A stretch of DNA of 64,000 bases from CAWDZK01 sp963726615 (GCA_963726615.1 CAVSCX010000003.1:1-64000), one strand, 5' to 3'. Shown: positions 16,828 to 24,929, numbered from the stretch's first letter. A program made the numbers and translations. The notes: generated by a model from the sequence alone, not told the origin.

Positions 16828-17604
16828 TCAGTCGCGCTGGAGGCAGTCGTCGAGGCCGGCCGATGCGAAAGCGGCCTCGGCGGTGGCACGGTCCTCTGTG
16901 AGGTGCGCCCAGCTGTCGGTGTGTGCCACGACGGCCTGACGTGCGCCGAGGATGCGCGCAGCCTCGGCGGCCTGGGCGCTGTCGAGGGTAACGAGTGCTC
17001 CGTCGAAGAACGGGGTCCGAGCTGCGCCGGCGAAAATGACGGCGGTGTCGACGGGGCCGACACGCCCAGCAATCTGCTCGACGATCTCCAGCGAGGCGTT
17101 GTCGCCGCTGACGTAGGTGGTCGGCACCCCCTCTCCGGCCAGCACGAAGCCGGTCACCTCACCGGTCACCGGCTCGCAGCCCTCAGGACCGTGCTGCGCC
17201 GGCGTCGCCGTCACGATGAGCACCGAGCCGTCGGGACGAGAAAGCCCGGCGCTCTCCCACGGCTGCAGCCCACGCGTGGACCCACCGAGGTTCCCCGCCG
17301 CATTGGGAGTCGTGAAGACCATCGGTGCCTCGCTCAGATAGCCGCGCCCGGCCTCATCGAGATTGTCGGGGTGCTGGTCGTGGGAGAGCAGGACGGCGTC
17401 GACGGCGCCGATTTCGTCGGCCGAGACCTGAGATGGCGCGGTCTTGCTCAGCACCAGACCGGGAGCGAGCTCGTAGTCGCGAACGTCGTCGAAAGTGGGG
17501 TCAGTCAGCAGACGCAGGCCGCCGATCTCGATCAAGGTGGTGGGGCCGCCAAGGACTCGGACGACGACGGACTCGGAAGACTGGATCACGGGAGAGTTCC
17601 TCAC
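16828..17604 (-). CDS. MBL-fold metallohydrolase (UlaG-like)
   Basis: The product has 258 residues. It has the beta-lactamase-like fold of the L-ascorbate-6-phosphate lactonase (UlaG) group: GGPTTLIEIGGLRLLTDPTF, metal-binding LLSHDQHPDNLD (in which the second residue of the usual H-x-H reads Q), TPAQHG, and VSGDNA. A later HTDSW supplies another His. The substrate is unknown. It is divergent from the sigma factor at 17866, and the palindromic region between them carries a leftward ECF41-type promoter about 165 bases before this gene. Confidence 0.82.
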   Translation of the reverse strand: MRNSPVIQSSESVVVRVLGGPTTLIEIGGLRLLTDPTFDDVRDYELAPGLVLSKTAPSQVSADEIGAVDAVLLSHDQHPDNLDEAGRGYLSEAPMVFTTPNAAGNLGGSTRGLQPWESAGLSRPDGSVLIVTATPAQHGPEGCEPVTGEVTGFVLAGEGVPTTYVSGDNASLEIVEQIAGRVGPVDTAVIFAGAARTPFFDGALVTLDSAQAAEAARILGARQAVVAHTDSWAHLTEDRATAEAAFASAGLDDCLQRD

Positions 17605-17772
17605 GGACGAAGGGTGGGGACGCCGGCTCCCGACGGGACGGCAGGCCGGTGCACGCAGTGCGCTGCCGGGTCATCGCGCCTTCTCGGCGACCTCGTCAGC
17701 GGTGAAACGGGCCTCCTAGGCTGCCGGGAAGAGTCGGACGTTGCCCTGCGATTCGCGGGCGTTCACTTTGCT

Positions 17773-17836
17773 GACGAGTCGGCGTACCGACGTGTGAGGT
17801 GAGTTGCGACCTCACACTCGGAACGGCTGCCTCGTC
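17773..17836. promoter_or_regulatory. Palindromic pair of divergent ECF41-type promoters
   Basis: A perfect 9-bp inverted repeat, GTGTGAGGT (17792-17800) and ACCTCACAC (17809-17817), is separated by 8 bases. Its arms supply CCTCACA in each direction. Leftward, 16 bases then CGTC (17776-17773); rightward, 16 bases then CGTC (17833-17836). Spacing is identical to the other ECF41-type sites. It would serve the sigma gene at 17866 and a leftward transcript reaching the metallohydrolase. Confidence 0.6.
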
Positions 17837-17865
17837 GCAGTGGTGAGAACGACGAAGGAGCGTCG

Positions 17866-18744
17866 ATGGAAGCCCTTGACGGGGTCATGGCGGAGCGGCG
17901 ACGGCTGATCTCCCTCGCCTACCGCATGCTCGGCACCCTCGAGGAGGCCGAGGACGCGGTCCAGGAGACGTACCTCCGCTGGTACCGCCTCCCCGAGGAG
18001 AAGCGCTCGGCGGTCGGCAACCCGCAGGGTTGGCTGACCCGGGTCGCGAGCCGGATCTGCCTCGACGTCCTGAAGTCAGCGCGCGCCCGGCGGGAGCACT
18101 ACGTCGGCGAGTGGCTGCCCGAGCCGGTGCCAGCCGGTCTGCTCAACGACGACCCGACGGCGGACCCGGTCGATCGGGTGACCCTCGACGACACGGTCAG
18201 TACCGCACTGCTGGTGGTGCTCGACGCGATGACGCCCGCCGAGCGGGTGGCGTTCGTCCTCCATGACGTCTTCTCGCTGCCCTTTCCCGAGATCGCTGAG
18301 GTTGTCGGCCGTTCGCCGGCGGCAGTGCGGCAACTCGCTACCTCCGCACGCCGCCGAGTCGCCGACCACCGTGGCGTCGTCGCCGCTCCTGCCGAGCACG
18401 ACGCAGTTGTCCGAGCGTTCGTCGCGGCCGCCTCCGGCGATGACCTGGGCGCGCTCACCGGGCTGTTGGACCCGTCGGTCACGCTCCGCTCCGACGGTGG
18501 CGGCGTCGTGAGCGCGGCGCGCAACCCGGTGGTGGGGCCCACACGTGTCGCACGGTTCCTTCTCGGCGTCCTGACCCAGCGGCCGACCTGGGTGGTCGCG
18601 GAGCGGGCCACCGCCGATGGACTCGGGTTCACCATGACCGAGCGAGAGGAGGTCCGGGCGGTGGTCAACCTGCGCGTCGCCGGCGGACTGGTCACCGACC
18701 TGTGGATGGTTGTCAACCCAGGAAAGCTGACCGGCTGGCGCTAG
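17866..18744 (+). CDS. ECF41-type RNA polymerase sigma factor (SigJ-like)
   Basis: The product has 292 residues, with a good ribosome site (GAAGGAGCG) before the ATG. Region 2 (about 10-75, DAVQETYLRWY), WLPEP at 83-87, region 4 (about 120-175, EIAEVVGRSPAAVRQLATSA) and a SnoaL-like tail with DGGGV are seen. The signature NPDKL reads NPGKL here (near 284); this C-terminal motif is important for regulation in ECF41 factors, so its altered Asp is notable. It is a close relative of the factor at 574. Likely autoregulated from the palindromic promoter region. Confidence 0.93.
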   Translation: MEALDGVMAERRRLISLAYRMLGTLEEAEDAVQETYLRWYRLPEEKRSAVGNPQGWLTRVASRICLDVLKSARARREHYVGEWLPEPVPAGLLNDDPTADPVDRVTLDDTVSTALLVVLDAMTPAERVAFVLHDVFSLPFPEIAEVVGRSPAAVRQLATSARRRVADHRGVVAAPAEHDAVVRAFVAAASGDDLGALTGLLDPSVTLRSDGGGVVSAARNPVVGPTRVARFLLGVLTQRPTWVVAERATADGLGFTMTEREEVRAVVNLRVAGGLVTDLWMVVNPGKLTGWR

Positions 18745-19074
18745 AAGGTGTTCCTCGCCTGTTCAGCCTTTCCAGTCAAGGTTGGCGGGCCGACCACATC
18801 GGGATGCCGAACGTCGGGACCTCGACGTGGTTGACCGCCGGCATGCACGTCGCTCGTCAAGCAGTCGGTCCGGCGTCCGGCATGAAGTCGTACACGCGAT
18901 GGCCCCGGCGCCACTCTGCTTATCGCCTGTTTGCACGCATCGAGGTGGTCCGAGAGATGCCTGCGGGGCGTGCCGGGATGTTCCAGCCGGGCAGTCGCGC
19001 GCGCGGTCCTTGAACCGCCCGCCAACACTCCAGCTCTGGCCCCGGTTCGTGGACGTCACCGTGCGGCCACGAGG
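18745..19074. other. Intergenic stretch without recognisable gene
   Basis: About 330 bases between the sigma factor and a small leftward frame. Open frames here are short and have no family-like features. No clear hairpin terminator was found after the sigma gene. Confidence 0.4.
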
Positions 19075-19224
19075 TTACTGGATCCATTCCTGCGTGTTGG
19101 CGTGCGCGTCGAGGACCCCCCGCCACAAGGTCCGTAGCCGGACCGCTGGGAACAGTTCACGAACGTCCACCGCGTCAGCGACGACGGTCGTGCGGCCGTC
19201 TTGTTCGAGGATACGGGTGTTCAC
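19075..19224 (-). CDS. Small hypothetical protein, coupled to glycosyltransferase gene
   Basis: A 49-codon frame starts with GTG at 19224, overlapping the glycosyltransferase stop (GTGA), and ends with TAA at 19075. The product begins VNTRILEQDGRTTVVADAVD and ends HANTQEWIQ; it is acidic-to-neutral with no membrane segment. The overlap suggests translational coupling, but no family is recognised and it may be spurious. Confidence 0.4.
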   Translation of the reverse strand: MNTRILEQDGRTTVVADAVDVRELFPAVRLRTLWRGVLDAHANTQEWIQ

Positions 19225-20372
19225 GCGTCGACCGTGCCGTGTCGGCCGTTCGCTGACTCGCCAGTGAGCAGCCCTGCGGCGGTCCGTGCACCGTCGGTCT
19301 GAACCTCAGCGGCCACCGCGCGTGCGCGTGCGCGAGTCTCTGGTGCGACCGCCGTCTCGAGCGCGTCCGACAGGGACTCGACGGTCGGCGACGGGCCTTC
19401 GTGAGCAGCGCCGATTCCGAGTTCGGCAACCCGGCCTGCCCAGTAGGCTTGGTCGCCCGCTTGGGGGACCACCACCTGCGGCGCGCCTGCGCGGGCTGCA
19501 GTCGTCGTTGTGCCTGCCCCGCCGTGATGCACGACTGCAGCCACGAGCCCGAACATCTTCTGCTGGTTGACCTCCCCGACGACGAAACTGTCATCATGGT
19601 CATCAATCGCAGCCAGGCCCGCCCAGCCGCGGCCAACAAGCACGCGACGGCCCTGCGCACGGATCCCCTGGATTATCGCGCGCGCGCTGTCCTCAGCGAC
19701 GGTTCGCATGCTGCCGAAGCCCACGTAGACGGGCGGATCGCCGGCGTCTAGGAAACTCAGCAACTCGGCCGGGAGAAGACGCTCGTCGGGCAGGACCCAC
19801 GCACCGGTCTGCATGACATCGAACCCCTCCTGCCCGCCCCAGGGGCCCAGAGTCGGGTCGGCAGCCAGGAAGGGTTTGGAGGTGAACATGAACTCGCCGA
19901 CGTTGCCCGTCGGTGGTAGACCGATCGACGCCCGGTGGATGTTGATCGGCTGACCGAACAACTCGTTGAAGCCCAGGCCATCAAGGCCATCCAGCACGTC
20001 CGGGCAGAAGAGCGCGTACCGGTACCGGATCCCCAGCTTCTCGGCCACCGAGGGCCCGACGAACTGCGACATGGCGGTAGCCACGATCGCGTCGCATCCT
20101 GCGGCCGCCTCGGCGACTGTGTCGTACTGCGCGGCGATGAAGTCGGCTACGCGCTGCTTGCGCTCCGCGGCAGTCGGCGGGCGTTCCCATGAGCGCCAGG
20201 TTCTAGGAAACGGCACCAGCGGTACATCTTCGCGGGTCAACAGCTGCGTGAACTCCTCATCCGGCGGAGCGCACATCCGCACATCCGCACCGAGTGCCTG
20301 CAACTCAACCGCGAGAGCCACCATCGGTTGGACGTCGCCCCTCGAGCCGTAAGCGGTCAACAGCGCGCGCAT
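19221..20372 (-). CDS. GT1-family glycosyltransferase (MGT/UGT type)
   Basis: The ATG at 20372 follows AAAGGAGATCGC; an upstream in-frame start at 20414 is less likely. The 383-residue product has the N-terminal acceptor domain (LLTAYGSRGDVQPMVALA) and a C-terminal donor-binding motif VVHHGGAGTTTTAARAGAPQ followed by PQAGDQAYWAGRVAELG, as in macrolide- and sterol-type GT-B glycosyltransferases. These move sugars from NDP-sugars to small acceptors. No natural-product cluster is nearby, so detoxifying glycosylation or membrane sterol-like lipid modification is possible. The length is slightly short of the typical 400-420. Confidence 0.85.
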   Translation of the reverse strand: MRALLTAYGSRGDVQPMVALAVELQALGADVRMCAPPDEEFTQLLTREDVPLVPFPRTWRSWERPPTAAERKQRVADFIAAQYDTVAEAAAGCDAIVATAMSQFVGPSVAEKLGIRYRYALFCPDVLDGLDGLGFNELFGQPINIHRASIGLPPTGNVGEFMFTSKPFLAADPTLGPWGGQEGFDVMQTGAWVLPDERLLPAELLSFLDAGDPPVYVGFGSMRTVAEDSARAIIQGIRAQGRRVLVGRGWAGLAAIDDHDDSFVVGEVNQQKMFGLVAAVVHHGGAGTTTTAARAGAPQVVVPQAGDQAYWAGRVAELGIGAAHEGPSPTVESLSDALETAVAPETRARARAVAAEVQTDGARTAAGLLTGESANGRHGTVDA

Positions 20373-21026
20373 GCGATCTCCTTTCGTTCCTGCGTTCTTG
20401 ACAGTGGAGGCCATCCGAGAACGAAGCCCGATGGCCTGCCGAGCGAGGTGGCTGTCAGCACTCCTGCCTGTGGGTCTACATGTCGCACGACATCGACACC
20501 GGCGCGACGAGGGCCGACGCGGCCTGAGGTTGTCGGCGTGCGTAGCCCATCAACATCAGCACCAGAGCACCACCCGCTACCAGCTGCCACGTCACAGGCT
20601 CCCGGAGGAGAAGTCAAGGGAAACCCAGTCGACAGTGTCTCTGCGCGACGCGGAGCCCTGATCGCCCGGGGAGGTCGTCGCTAACGCCTCGACGCCCGGA
20701 CAGCGGGTGGAAGCGCGCTGCGCCGTCCCGTCCCGTCCTGGGTGGTCTGGTCGTAGACGTGGTTGAGCTCGGAGTCCGATGGTTCGAAGCCTCTGAGGGC
20801 GTCAGTGAAGGGCATCGCAGCCGGACGTCGCCGGCGCATAGGTCGTCGTGGGCGGTTCCGAGCCCATGTCACACAGAACCGACCATGAACGTCTCAGAGC
20901 ACGAGCGTGAGTCCCACTACCGCGGTTAGCACTCGGTTGACCGCGCCGAAGGCTCGGGGCGTCTCGCTCGGCTCTGCTGCACCAGCGGAGTCGCGCCTGG
21001 AACCAGAACCCCTCGAGGAGAAGAGC
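20373..21026. other. Long intergenic stretch with one possible 39-codon membrane peptide
   Basis: No confident gene. On the minus strand a GTG at 20595 opens a 39-codon frame to a TAG at 20476 whose start, VTWQLVAGGALVLMLMGYA, would form one membrane helix. It has weak ribosome-site support and is given only as a possibility. The rest (20600-21026) holds only short frames and the leader of the DoxX-like gene. Confidence 0.3.
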
Positions 21027-21410
21027 ATGGACACCATCCTGTGGATCGCGGCCGGCCTCTTGGCAATGGTCGCACTGACCGGAGGCTTCACGAAGTCGTT
21101 CATCCCCAAGGAGAAGCTGGAGCATCATGAAGGAGCCGCATGGACTCGCGATGTCAGTCCCGCGTTCGTGAAGACTCTCGGCGCGCTGGAGCTGCTCGCG
21201 GCGGTCGGCCTGATCCTTCCCGCCGTGGTGGATGTCGCGCCGGTCATCGTGCCGGTAACCGCGGTGTGCTGGGTTGGCCTCATGATCGGAGCGATGATCA
21301 CTCACGGGCGTCTCGGCCAGCTCAAGCTGGTGCTGGTCAACGTCGTGTACGTCGTGCTCGCGCTATTCATCGCGGTCGGCCGGTTCGGACCCGAATCCTT
21401 CACCTCCTGA
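21027..21410 (+). CDS. DoxX-like small membrane protein
   Basis: The ATG at 21027 is preceded by GAGGAGAAGAGC. The 127-residue product has four hydrophobic segments and DoxX-like features: TILWIAAGLLAMVALTGGFT, a central VKTLGALELLAAVGLILP and a polar end. DoxX-like proteins are often stress-induced quinone-related membrane proteins. It is convergent with, and only 10 bases from, the ECF41 factor at 21421. This family is a frequent neighbour of ECF41-type factors, so it may be a regulon member, but no ECF41-type promoter is seen upstream. Confidence 0.85.
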   Translation: MDTILWIAAGLLAMVALTGGFTKSFIPKEKLEHHEGAAWTRDVSPAFVKTLGALELLAAVGLILPAVVDVAPVIVPVTAVCWVGLMIGAMITHGRLGQLKLVLVNVVYVVLALFIAVGRFGPESFTS

Positions 21411-21420
21411 TGCGCAGCAC

Positions 21421-22338
21421 TCACTCCTGGCGAGTCCTCCTGAACTCGCGCTGGAGGGCCCAGGCGTCCGCGACCGGACCGAGGTGTTGGAGCTTGTCGG
21501 GGTTGCCGACCGAGCGGATGGTCTGGACACGTCCGCCCAGCACGTCCAGCGCAAACGTGAAGGCGACCCTGCCCTCGCGGTCCCGGAGGGTTGCGCCGGG
21601 CTGACCGTTTACCTGGCACTCGTCGAGGGTCGCGCCGACCCGGTCGAGCCTGGGGAAGAGTGACGCGAGTGCGCTGGCGACCTTGTCCGCACCGACCACC
21701 ACGCGACCCAGTGCGGGCGCCTTGCCTCCGGCATCGCCCACCAGCTCGACGTCCGCGGCGAGCGTCGCTTTCAGGGCCTCGACGTCGCCATTGCGGAAGG
21801 CGTCGAAGAAGCGGACGGCCAGCTCGTTCCGCGCGTGCGGGTCCGCCTCGAACCGTGGCCGTCCGCTGTCCATGTGGCGTCGAGCTCTCACCAACAGCTG
21901 CCGGCAGGCCGCCTCGGATCGATCAACCGCAGCGGCTACGTCGGCGAAGTCGTAGTCGAACACCTCCCGCAGCACGAAGACGGCGCGTTCGAGCGGTGAC
22001 AGACGCTCGAGCAGCAGCAACGCCGCCATGGACATCGACTCCCCCAGCTCCGCCGACCGGGCCGGGTCCTCGTACGGGTCGGTGAGCAAGGGCTCCGGCA
22101 GCCACTCCCCCACGTACTGCACCCTCCGCACCCGCGCCGAGCGCAGCACGTCGATCGAGATCCTGGTGACAACCGCGGAGAGGAACGCCTTGGGCGACTG
22201 GGGCCGAGTCGGGGTCGTTTCGTAGCGCAACCAAGCCTCTTGCACGACATCCTCCGCCTCGGCCACGCTGCCCAGCAAGCGGTAGGCAAGGGAGAACAGC
22301 AGTGGCCTGAGTTCCTCGAACTCCTCCGTGCGGCTCAC
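21421..22338 (-). CDS. ECF41-type RNA polymerase sigma factor
   Basis: The start is taken as GTG at 22338, seven bases after AAGGAG; the frame extends further upstream without a ribosome site. The 305-residue product has region 2 (8-70, DVVQEAWLRYE), WLPEP (79-83), region 4 (about 115-175, DVAAAVDRSEAACRQLLVRA) and the SnoaL-like domain with DAGGK (Ala in place of the usual Gly) and NPDKL near 279. Just upstream lies CGTCACC-N16-CGTC facing the gene, so autoregulation is likely. Confidence 0.93.
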   Translation of the reverse strand: MSRTEEFEELRPLLFSLAYRLLGSVAEAEDVVQEAWLRYETTPTRPQSPKAFLSAVVTRISIDVLRSARVRRVQYVGEWLPEPLLTDPYEDPARSAELGESMSMAALLLLERLSPLERAVFVLREVFDYDFADVAAAVDRSEAACRQLLVRARRHMDSGRPRFEADPHARNELAVRFFDAFRNGDVEALKATLAADVELVGDAGGKAPALGRVVVGADKVASALASLFPRLDRVGATLDECQVNGQPGATLRDREGRVAFTFALDVLGGRVQTIRSVGNPDKLQHLGPVADAWALQREFRRTRQE

Positions 22339-22351
22339 GACAACTCCTTCC

Positions 22352-22378
22352 GACGCGTCACGGCAGTTGCAGGTGACG
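22352..22378 (-). promoter_or_regulatory. ECF41-type promoter of the sigma gene at 21421-22338
   Basis: Leftward, CGTCACC (22378-22372), 16 bases, CGTC (22355-22352). The -35 matches TGTCACA at the central five bases. The GTG start is 14 bases beyond CGTC, so the transcript would have a very short leader. Confidence 0.5.
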
Positions 22379-22676
22379 CAGCGCCGGCCAGCTGATGCGT
22401 CGCTCTGCCGGCGGAGCGCCGGCACCGCTCCACCATCATCCGGCCACCATGTTCGCCGACCAGCACTGATGAGACCAGACGTCTAAGCCCGGGGCCACGG
22501 GTTCCTCATCGGCGCGCTGGGGATCGACTCCAGGGCCGGCGGTGGTGCATCGTCGACGGTGCCTATGAGCACGATCCGTGTGACGCGGGCCCACTAGCGA
22601 CGAGGGGCGGCGATCGTGGACCGGTTTCGTCTTCCTCCTCTCGGTTACCTCGGTCTCCTCGCTACGCGTCATACCT

Positions 22677-22868
22677 ATGACGGAACCGCGCAAGGAAAGG
22701 TAACCGACATAAGCGGGACGCATCCGGAAGAACCCTGGCTCAGGCATTCGAGGAGCAGCGTGGCCGTTTGGTGGCGGCGGCCCACCGGATGCTCGGATCA
22801 CGCACAGACGCTGAAGACGCGGTGCAGGAGGCATGGTTGCGGTTGGCGCGCCAGGATCCCGACGCGAT
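22677..22868 (+). pseudogene. ECF sigma factor N-terminal fragment
   Basis: An ATG at 22677 (MTEPRKER) runs into an early stop. One frame over, the sequence reads LAQAFEEQRGRLVAAAHRML then GSRTDAEDAVQEAWLRLA, the beginning of region 2 of an ECF factor. The similarity ends at about base 22865, and the same open frame continues into an unrelated transglutaminase-like segment. Regions 3-4 are absent. It looks like the product of a deletion that fused two genes. Confidence 0.65.
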
Positions 22869-23643
22869 CGACAACCGGCTGGGCGCGAAGATCAAGTACT
22901 CGAGCTTCCCGGCCATCGTCAAGGAGCTGACACACGAGGGACGGCAGCCGGGCTCGTACACGTGGCCCGTCAAGAACCCCAGGCGCCGGATCCAGGTGGA
23001 GGCTCAGCGCGACAAGTCGCTTGCCGTTCGCTGACCGAACCGCTCCTGGCCGGCGCCGATGCGCCCAGTGGAACGGCCCGACGCTCTCGAGGTCCTAGAT
23101 CGGGTCGACCGCGGCGACAGGTTCGCCTGCGTGGAGTACTCGATCGTGCTCACCCAGGCGCTGAACGCTCTGGGCATCCCGGCGCGTCGCGTGAGGCTGC
23201 TCCGGCCCGAGCATCACACCGGGCCTGGGCAAGTCACACCAGGTGAGCGAGGCATGGATAGACGACCTAGGCTCGTGGGTGGCGCTCGATGGCCAGAATG
23301 GGGCCAGGTGGACCGACGTTGATGTTCGGCCGCTGAGTGCTCTGACGCTGCAGGCAGCCCGAAGACAAGGCGATCTGCCGCTCATGCGCACGGCCGACGG
23401 AGCCTGCGACGACGAAACCACGACATCGTGGTTCGAGCACTTCGCGACCGTGTGCTCGACCGGCGTGAGCTACATGACCGGTGCGTACGTACCGCTGTTC
23501 CAGGGGTCGGATGTGTTGGAATCGCCATTGCTCACGCGCGATGCGCGTCAGGCCGAGCCAGATCTCAGCCAGCTGTCCACCGGAGTTGTCGCGGCCGACG
23601 GACCTGCAGTGGTGCTTTCGCCTGCACACCCGTATGCCTTGGG

Positions 23644-23668
23644 TGAAGTGGCCCCGCTTTCCCGGACA
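23644..23668 (+). repeat. Left terminal inverted repeat of the IS3 element
   Basis: Starts TGAAGTGGCCCCGCTTTCCC; pairs with 24905-24929 on the opposite strand with two to three mismatches in the middle and at the inner end. Confidence 0.85.
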
Positions 23669-23708
23669 CCGATCTTGAGGCGACGATGGTCGTCCGAGAG
23701 GAGTCCGT

Positions 23709-23996
23709 ATGCCGGCAGCAAGGTCACCTGAGTTCCGTCGCCGGGCGGTGGAGCTCGCGCGGTTGCGTGAGAAGCCGATCGCCCAGATCGCTAAGGATCT
23801 CGGCGTCGCCGAGTCCGGTCTGCGGCGGTGGATGGCGCAGGCCGATATCGATGAGGGCAAGCGCGAGGGCCTGAGCAGCGACGAGCGCAAGGAGCTCGTC
23901 GAGCTGCGCCGGCAGAAGCGGGTCCTGGAGATGGAAGTCGAGATCCTCAAGCGCGCGAGCGCCTACTTCGCTCGGGAGAACGTCCTCCCAAAATGA
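23709..23996 (+). CDS. IS3-family transposase OrfA
   Basis: The product has 95 residues. It has an N-terminal helix-turn-helix (PEFRRRAVELARLREKPIAQ, then IAKDLGVAESGLRRWM) and a C-terminal leucine-zipper-like helix (LVELRRQKRVLEMEVEILKR), as in IS3-group OrfA proteins. It binds the terminal repeats. The stop at 23994-23996 overlaps the OrfB start and is preceded by a slippery heptamer. Confidence 0.95.
   Translation: MPAARSPEFRRRAVELARLREKPIAQIAKDLGVAESGLRRWMAQADIDEGKREGLSSDERKELVELRRQKRVLEMEVEILKRASAYFARENVLPK
23987..23993 (+). promoter_or_regulatory. Programmed -1 ribosomal frameshift site (CCCAAAA)
   Basis: The heptamer C CCA AAA is in the correct register (X XXY YYZ) for OrfA and is directly followed by the OrfA stop TGA. 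A -1 slip would continue into OrfB and give an OrfAB fusion, the active transposase of IS3-family elements. Use of the site is inferred. Confidence 0.7.
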
Positions 23997-24883
23997 TCTA
24001 CCCGGTGGTCCGAGAGCTCGCCGGCGACGGGATCCCCGTCGCGACGGCCTGCCGGGTCCTGGAGGTCTCGACCTCCGGCTTCTACGAGTGGGACAGCCGC
24101 CCGGCCAGCAACCGGGCCTGGGACCAGGCCCATCTGATGCACGCCATCCGGGAGGCGCACGCCGCCTCTTACGGCACCTACGGCCATCGCAGGGTGCACG
24201 CCGAGCTCGTGCTCGGCCAGCACCTGGCCGTGAGCCACGGTCGGGTCGAGCGCCTGATGAGGTGCGCCGGCCTTCAGGGCGTGCACCGCAGACGGCTGCG
24301 CGGCTGCACCCGCCGTGACCAGGCCGCGACGCCGTCGGCGGACCTGGTGGAACGCAACTTCAGGCCCGCGGCGCCGGACCGGCTCTACGTCGCCGACATC
24401 ACCCAGCACCGCACCAGCGAGGGCTGGTTCTACCTGGCCGTGGTGCTGGACTGCTTCAGCCGCCGCGTCGTCGGCTGGGCGATGGCCGACCACATCCGCT
24501 CCGAACTCGTCGTCGACGCGCTGCAGATGGCGATCTGGAACCGCCGCCCCTCACCCGGCGCGATCCATCACAGCGACCACGGCTCGACCTACACCAGATG
24601 GGCGTTCGGCCACCGGCTGCGAGAAGCAGGGCTGCTCGGCTCCATGGGCAGCATCGGGGACTGCTTCGACAACTCCGTCGCCGAGAGCTTCTTCGCGACC
24701 CTGCAGACCGAGCTGCTCGACCGCTCGACCTGGCCGACCCGCGAAGGTCTCGCCCAGGCCGTCTTCGCGTTCATCGAGGGCTTCTACAACCCCCGCCGGC
24801 GGCACTCCACCCTCGGCTACCTCAGCCCCGCCGACTACGAGCAGCAGCACAAGGCTGGACGCCACACCGAGACCGCCGCATGA
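23993..24883 (+). CDS. IS3-family transposase OrfB (DDE integrase core)
   Basis: The product has 296 residues. An HTH_21 region (about 30-95, MHAIREAHAASYGTYGHRRV) precedes an RNase H-like catalytic core. The DDE triad is visible: Asp in RLYVADITQH, Asp in IHHSDHGSTY, Glu in DNSVAESFFATLQ. The C-terminal FYNPRRRHSTLGYLSPADYE motif is typical of the family. It overlaps OrfA by four bases. Confidence 0.96.
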   Translation: MIYPVVRELAGDGIPVATACRVLEVSTSGFYEWDSRPASNRAWDQAHLMHAIREAHAASYGTYGHRRVHAELVLGQHLAVSHGRVERLMRCAGLQGVHRRRLRGCTRRDQAATPSADLVERNFRPAAPDRLYVADITQHRTSEGWFYLAVVLDCFSRRVVGWAMADHIRSELVVDALQMAIWNRRPSPGAIHHSDHGSTYTRWAFGHRLREAGLLGSMGSIGDCFDNSVAESFFATLQTELLDRSTWPTREGLAQAVFAFIEGFYNPRRRHSTLGYLSPADYEQQHKAGRHTETAA

Positions 24884-24904
24884 TGCCTGTCACCACACCC
24901 GCAC

Positions 24905-24929
24905 CGTCCGGGCAGGCGGGGCCACTTCA
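24905..24929 (-). repeat. Right terminal inverted repeat of the IS3 element
   Basis: Read leftward, it starts TGAAGTGGCCCCGCCTGCCC and matches the left end apart from a few positions; it is followed by GGG, matching the bases before the left end. Confidence 0.85.

Larger units (their letters stand above)
23644..24929 (+). mobile_element. Complete IS3-family insertion sequence
   Basis: The element is 1286 bp long. Imperfect terminal inverted repeats of 25 bp (23644-23668 and 24905-24929) begin TGAAGTGGCCCCGC and end CCGGAC, with only a few mismatches. GGG flanks both ends (23641-23643 and 24930-24932), consistent with the 3-bp target duplication usual for the family. It encodes OrfA and OrfB joined by a -1 slippery site. 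Both genes look intact, so the element may be active. Confidence 0.9.

Noticed and set aside
19221..20372. Natural-product glycosylation cluster
   Set aside because: Only one glycosyltransferase is present, with no polyketide, peptide synthetase or sugar genes.
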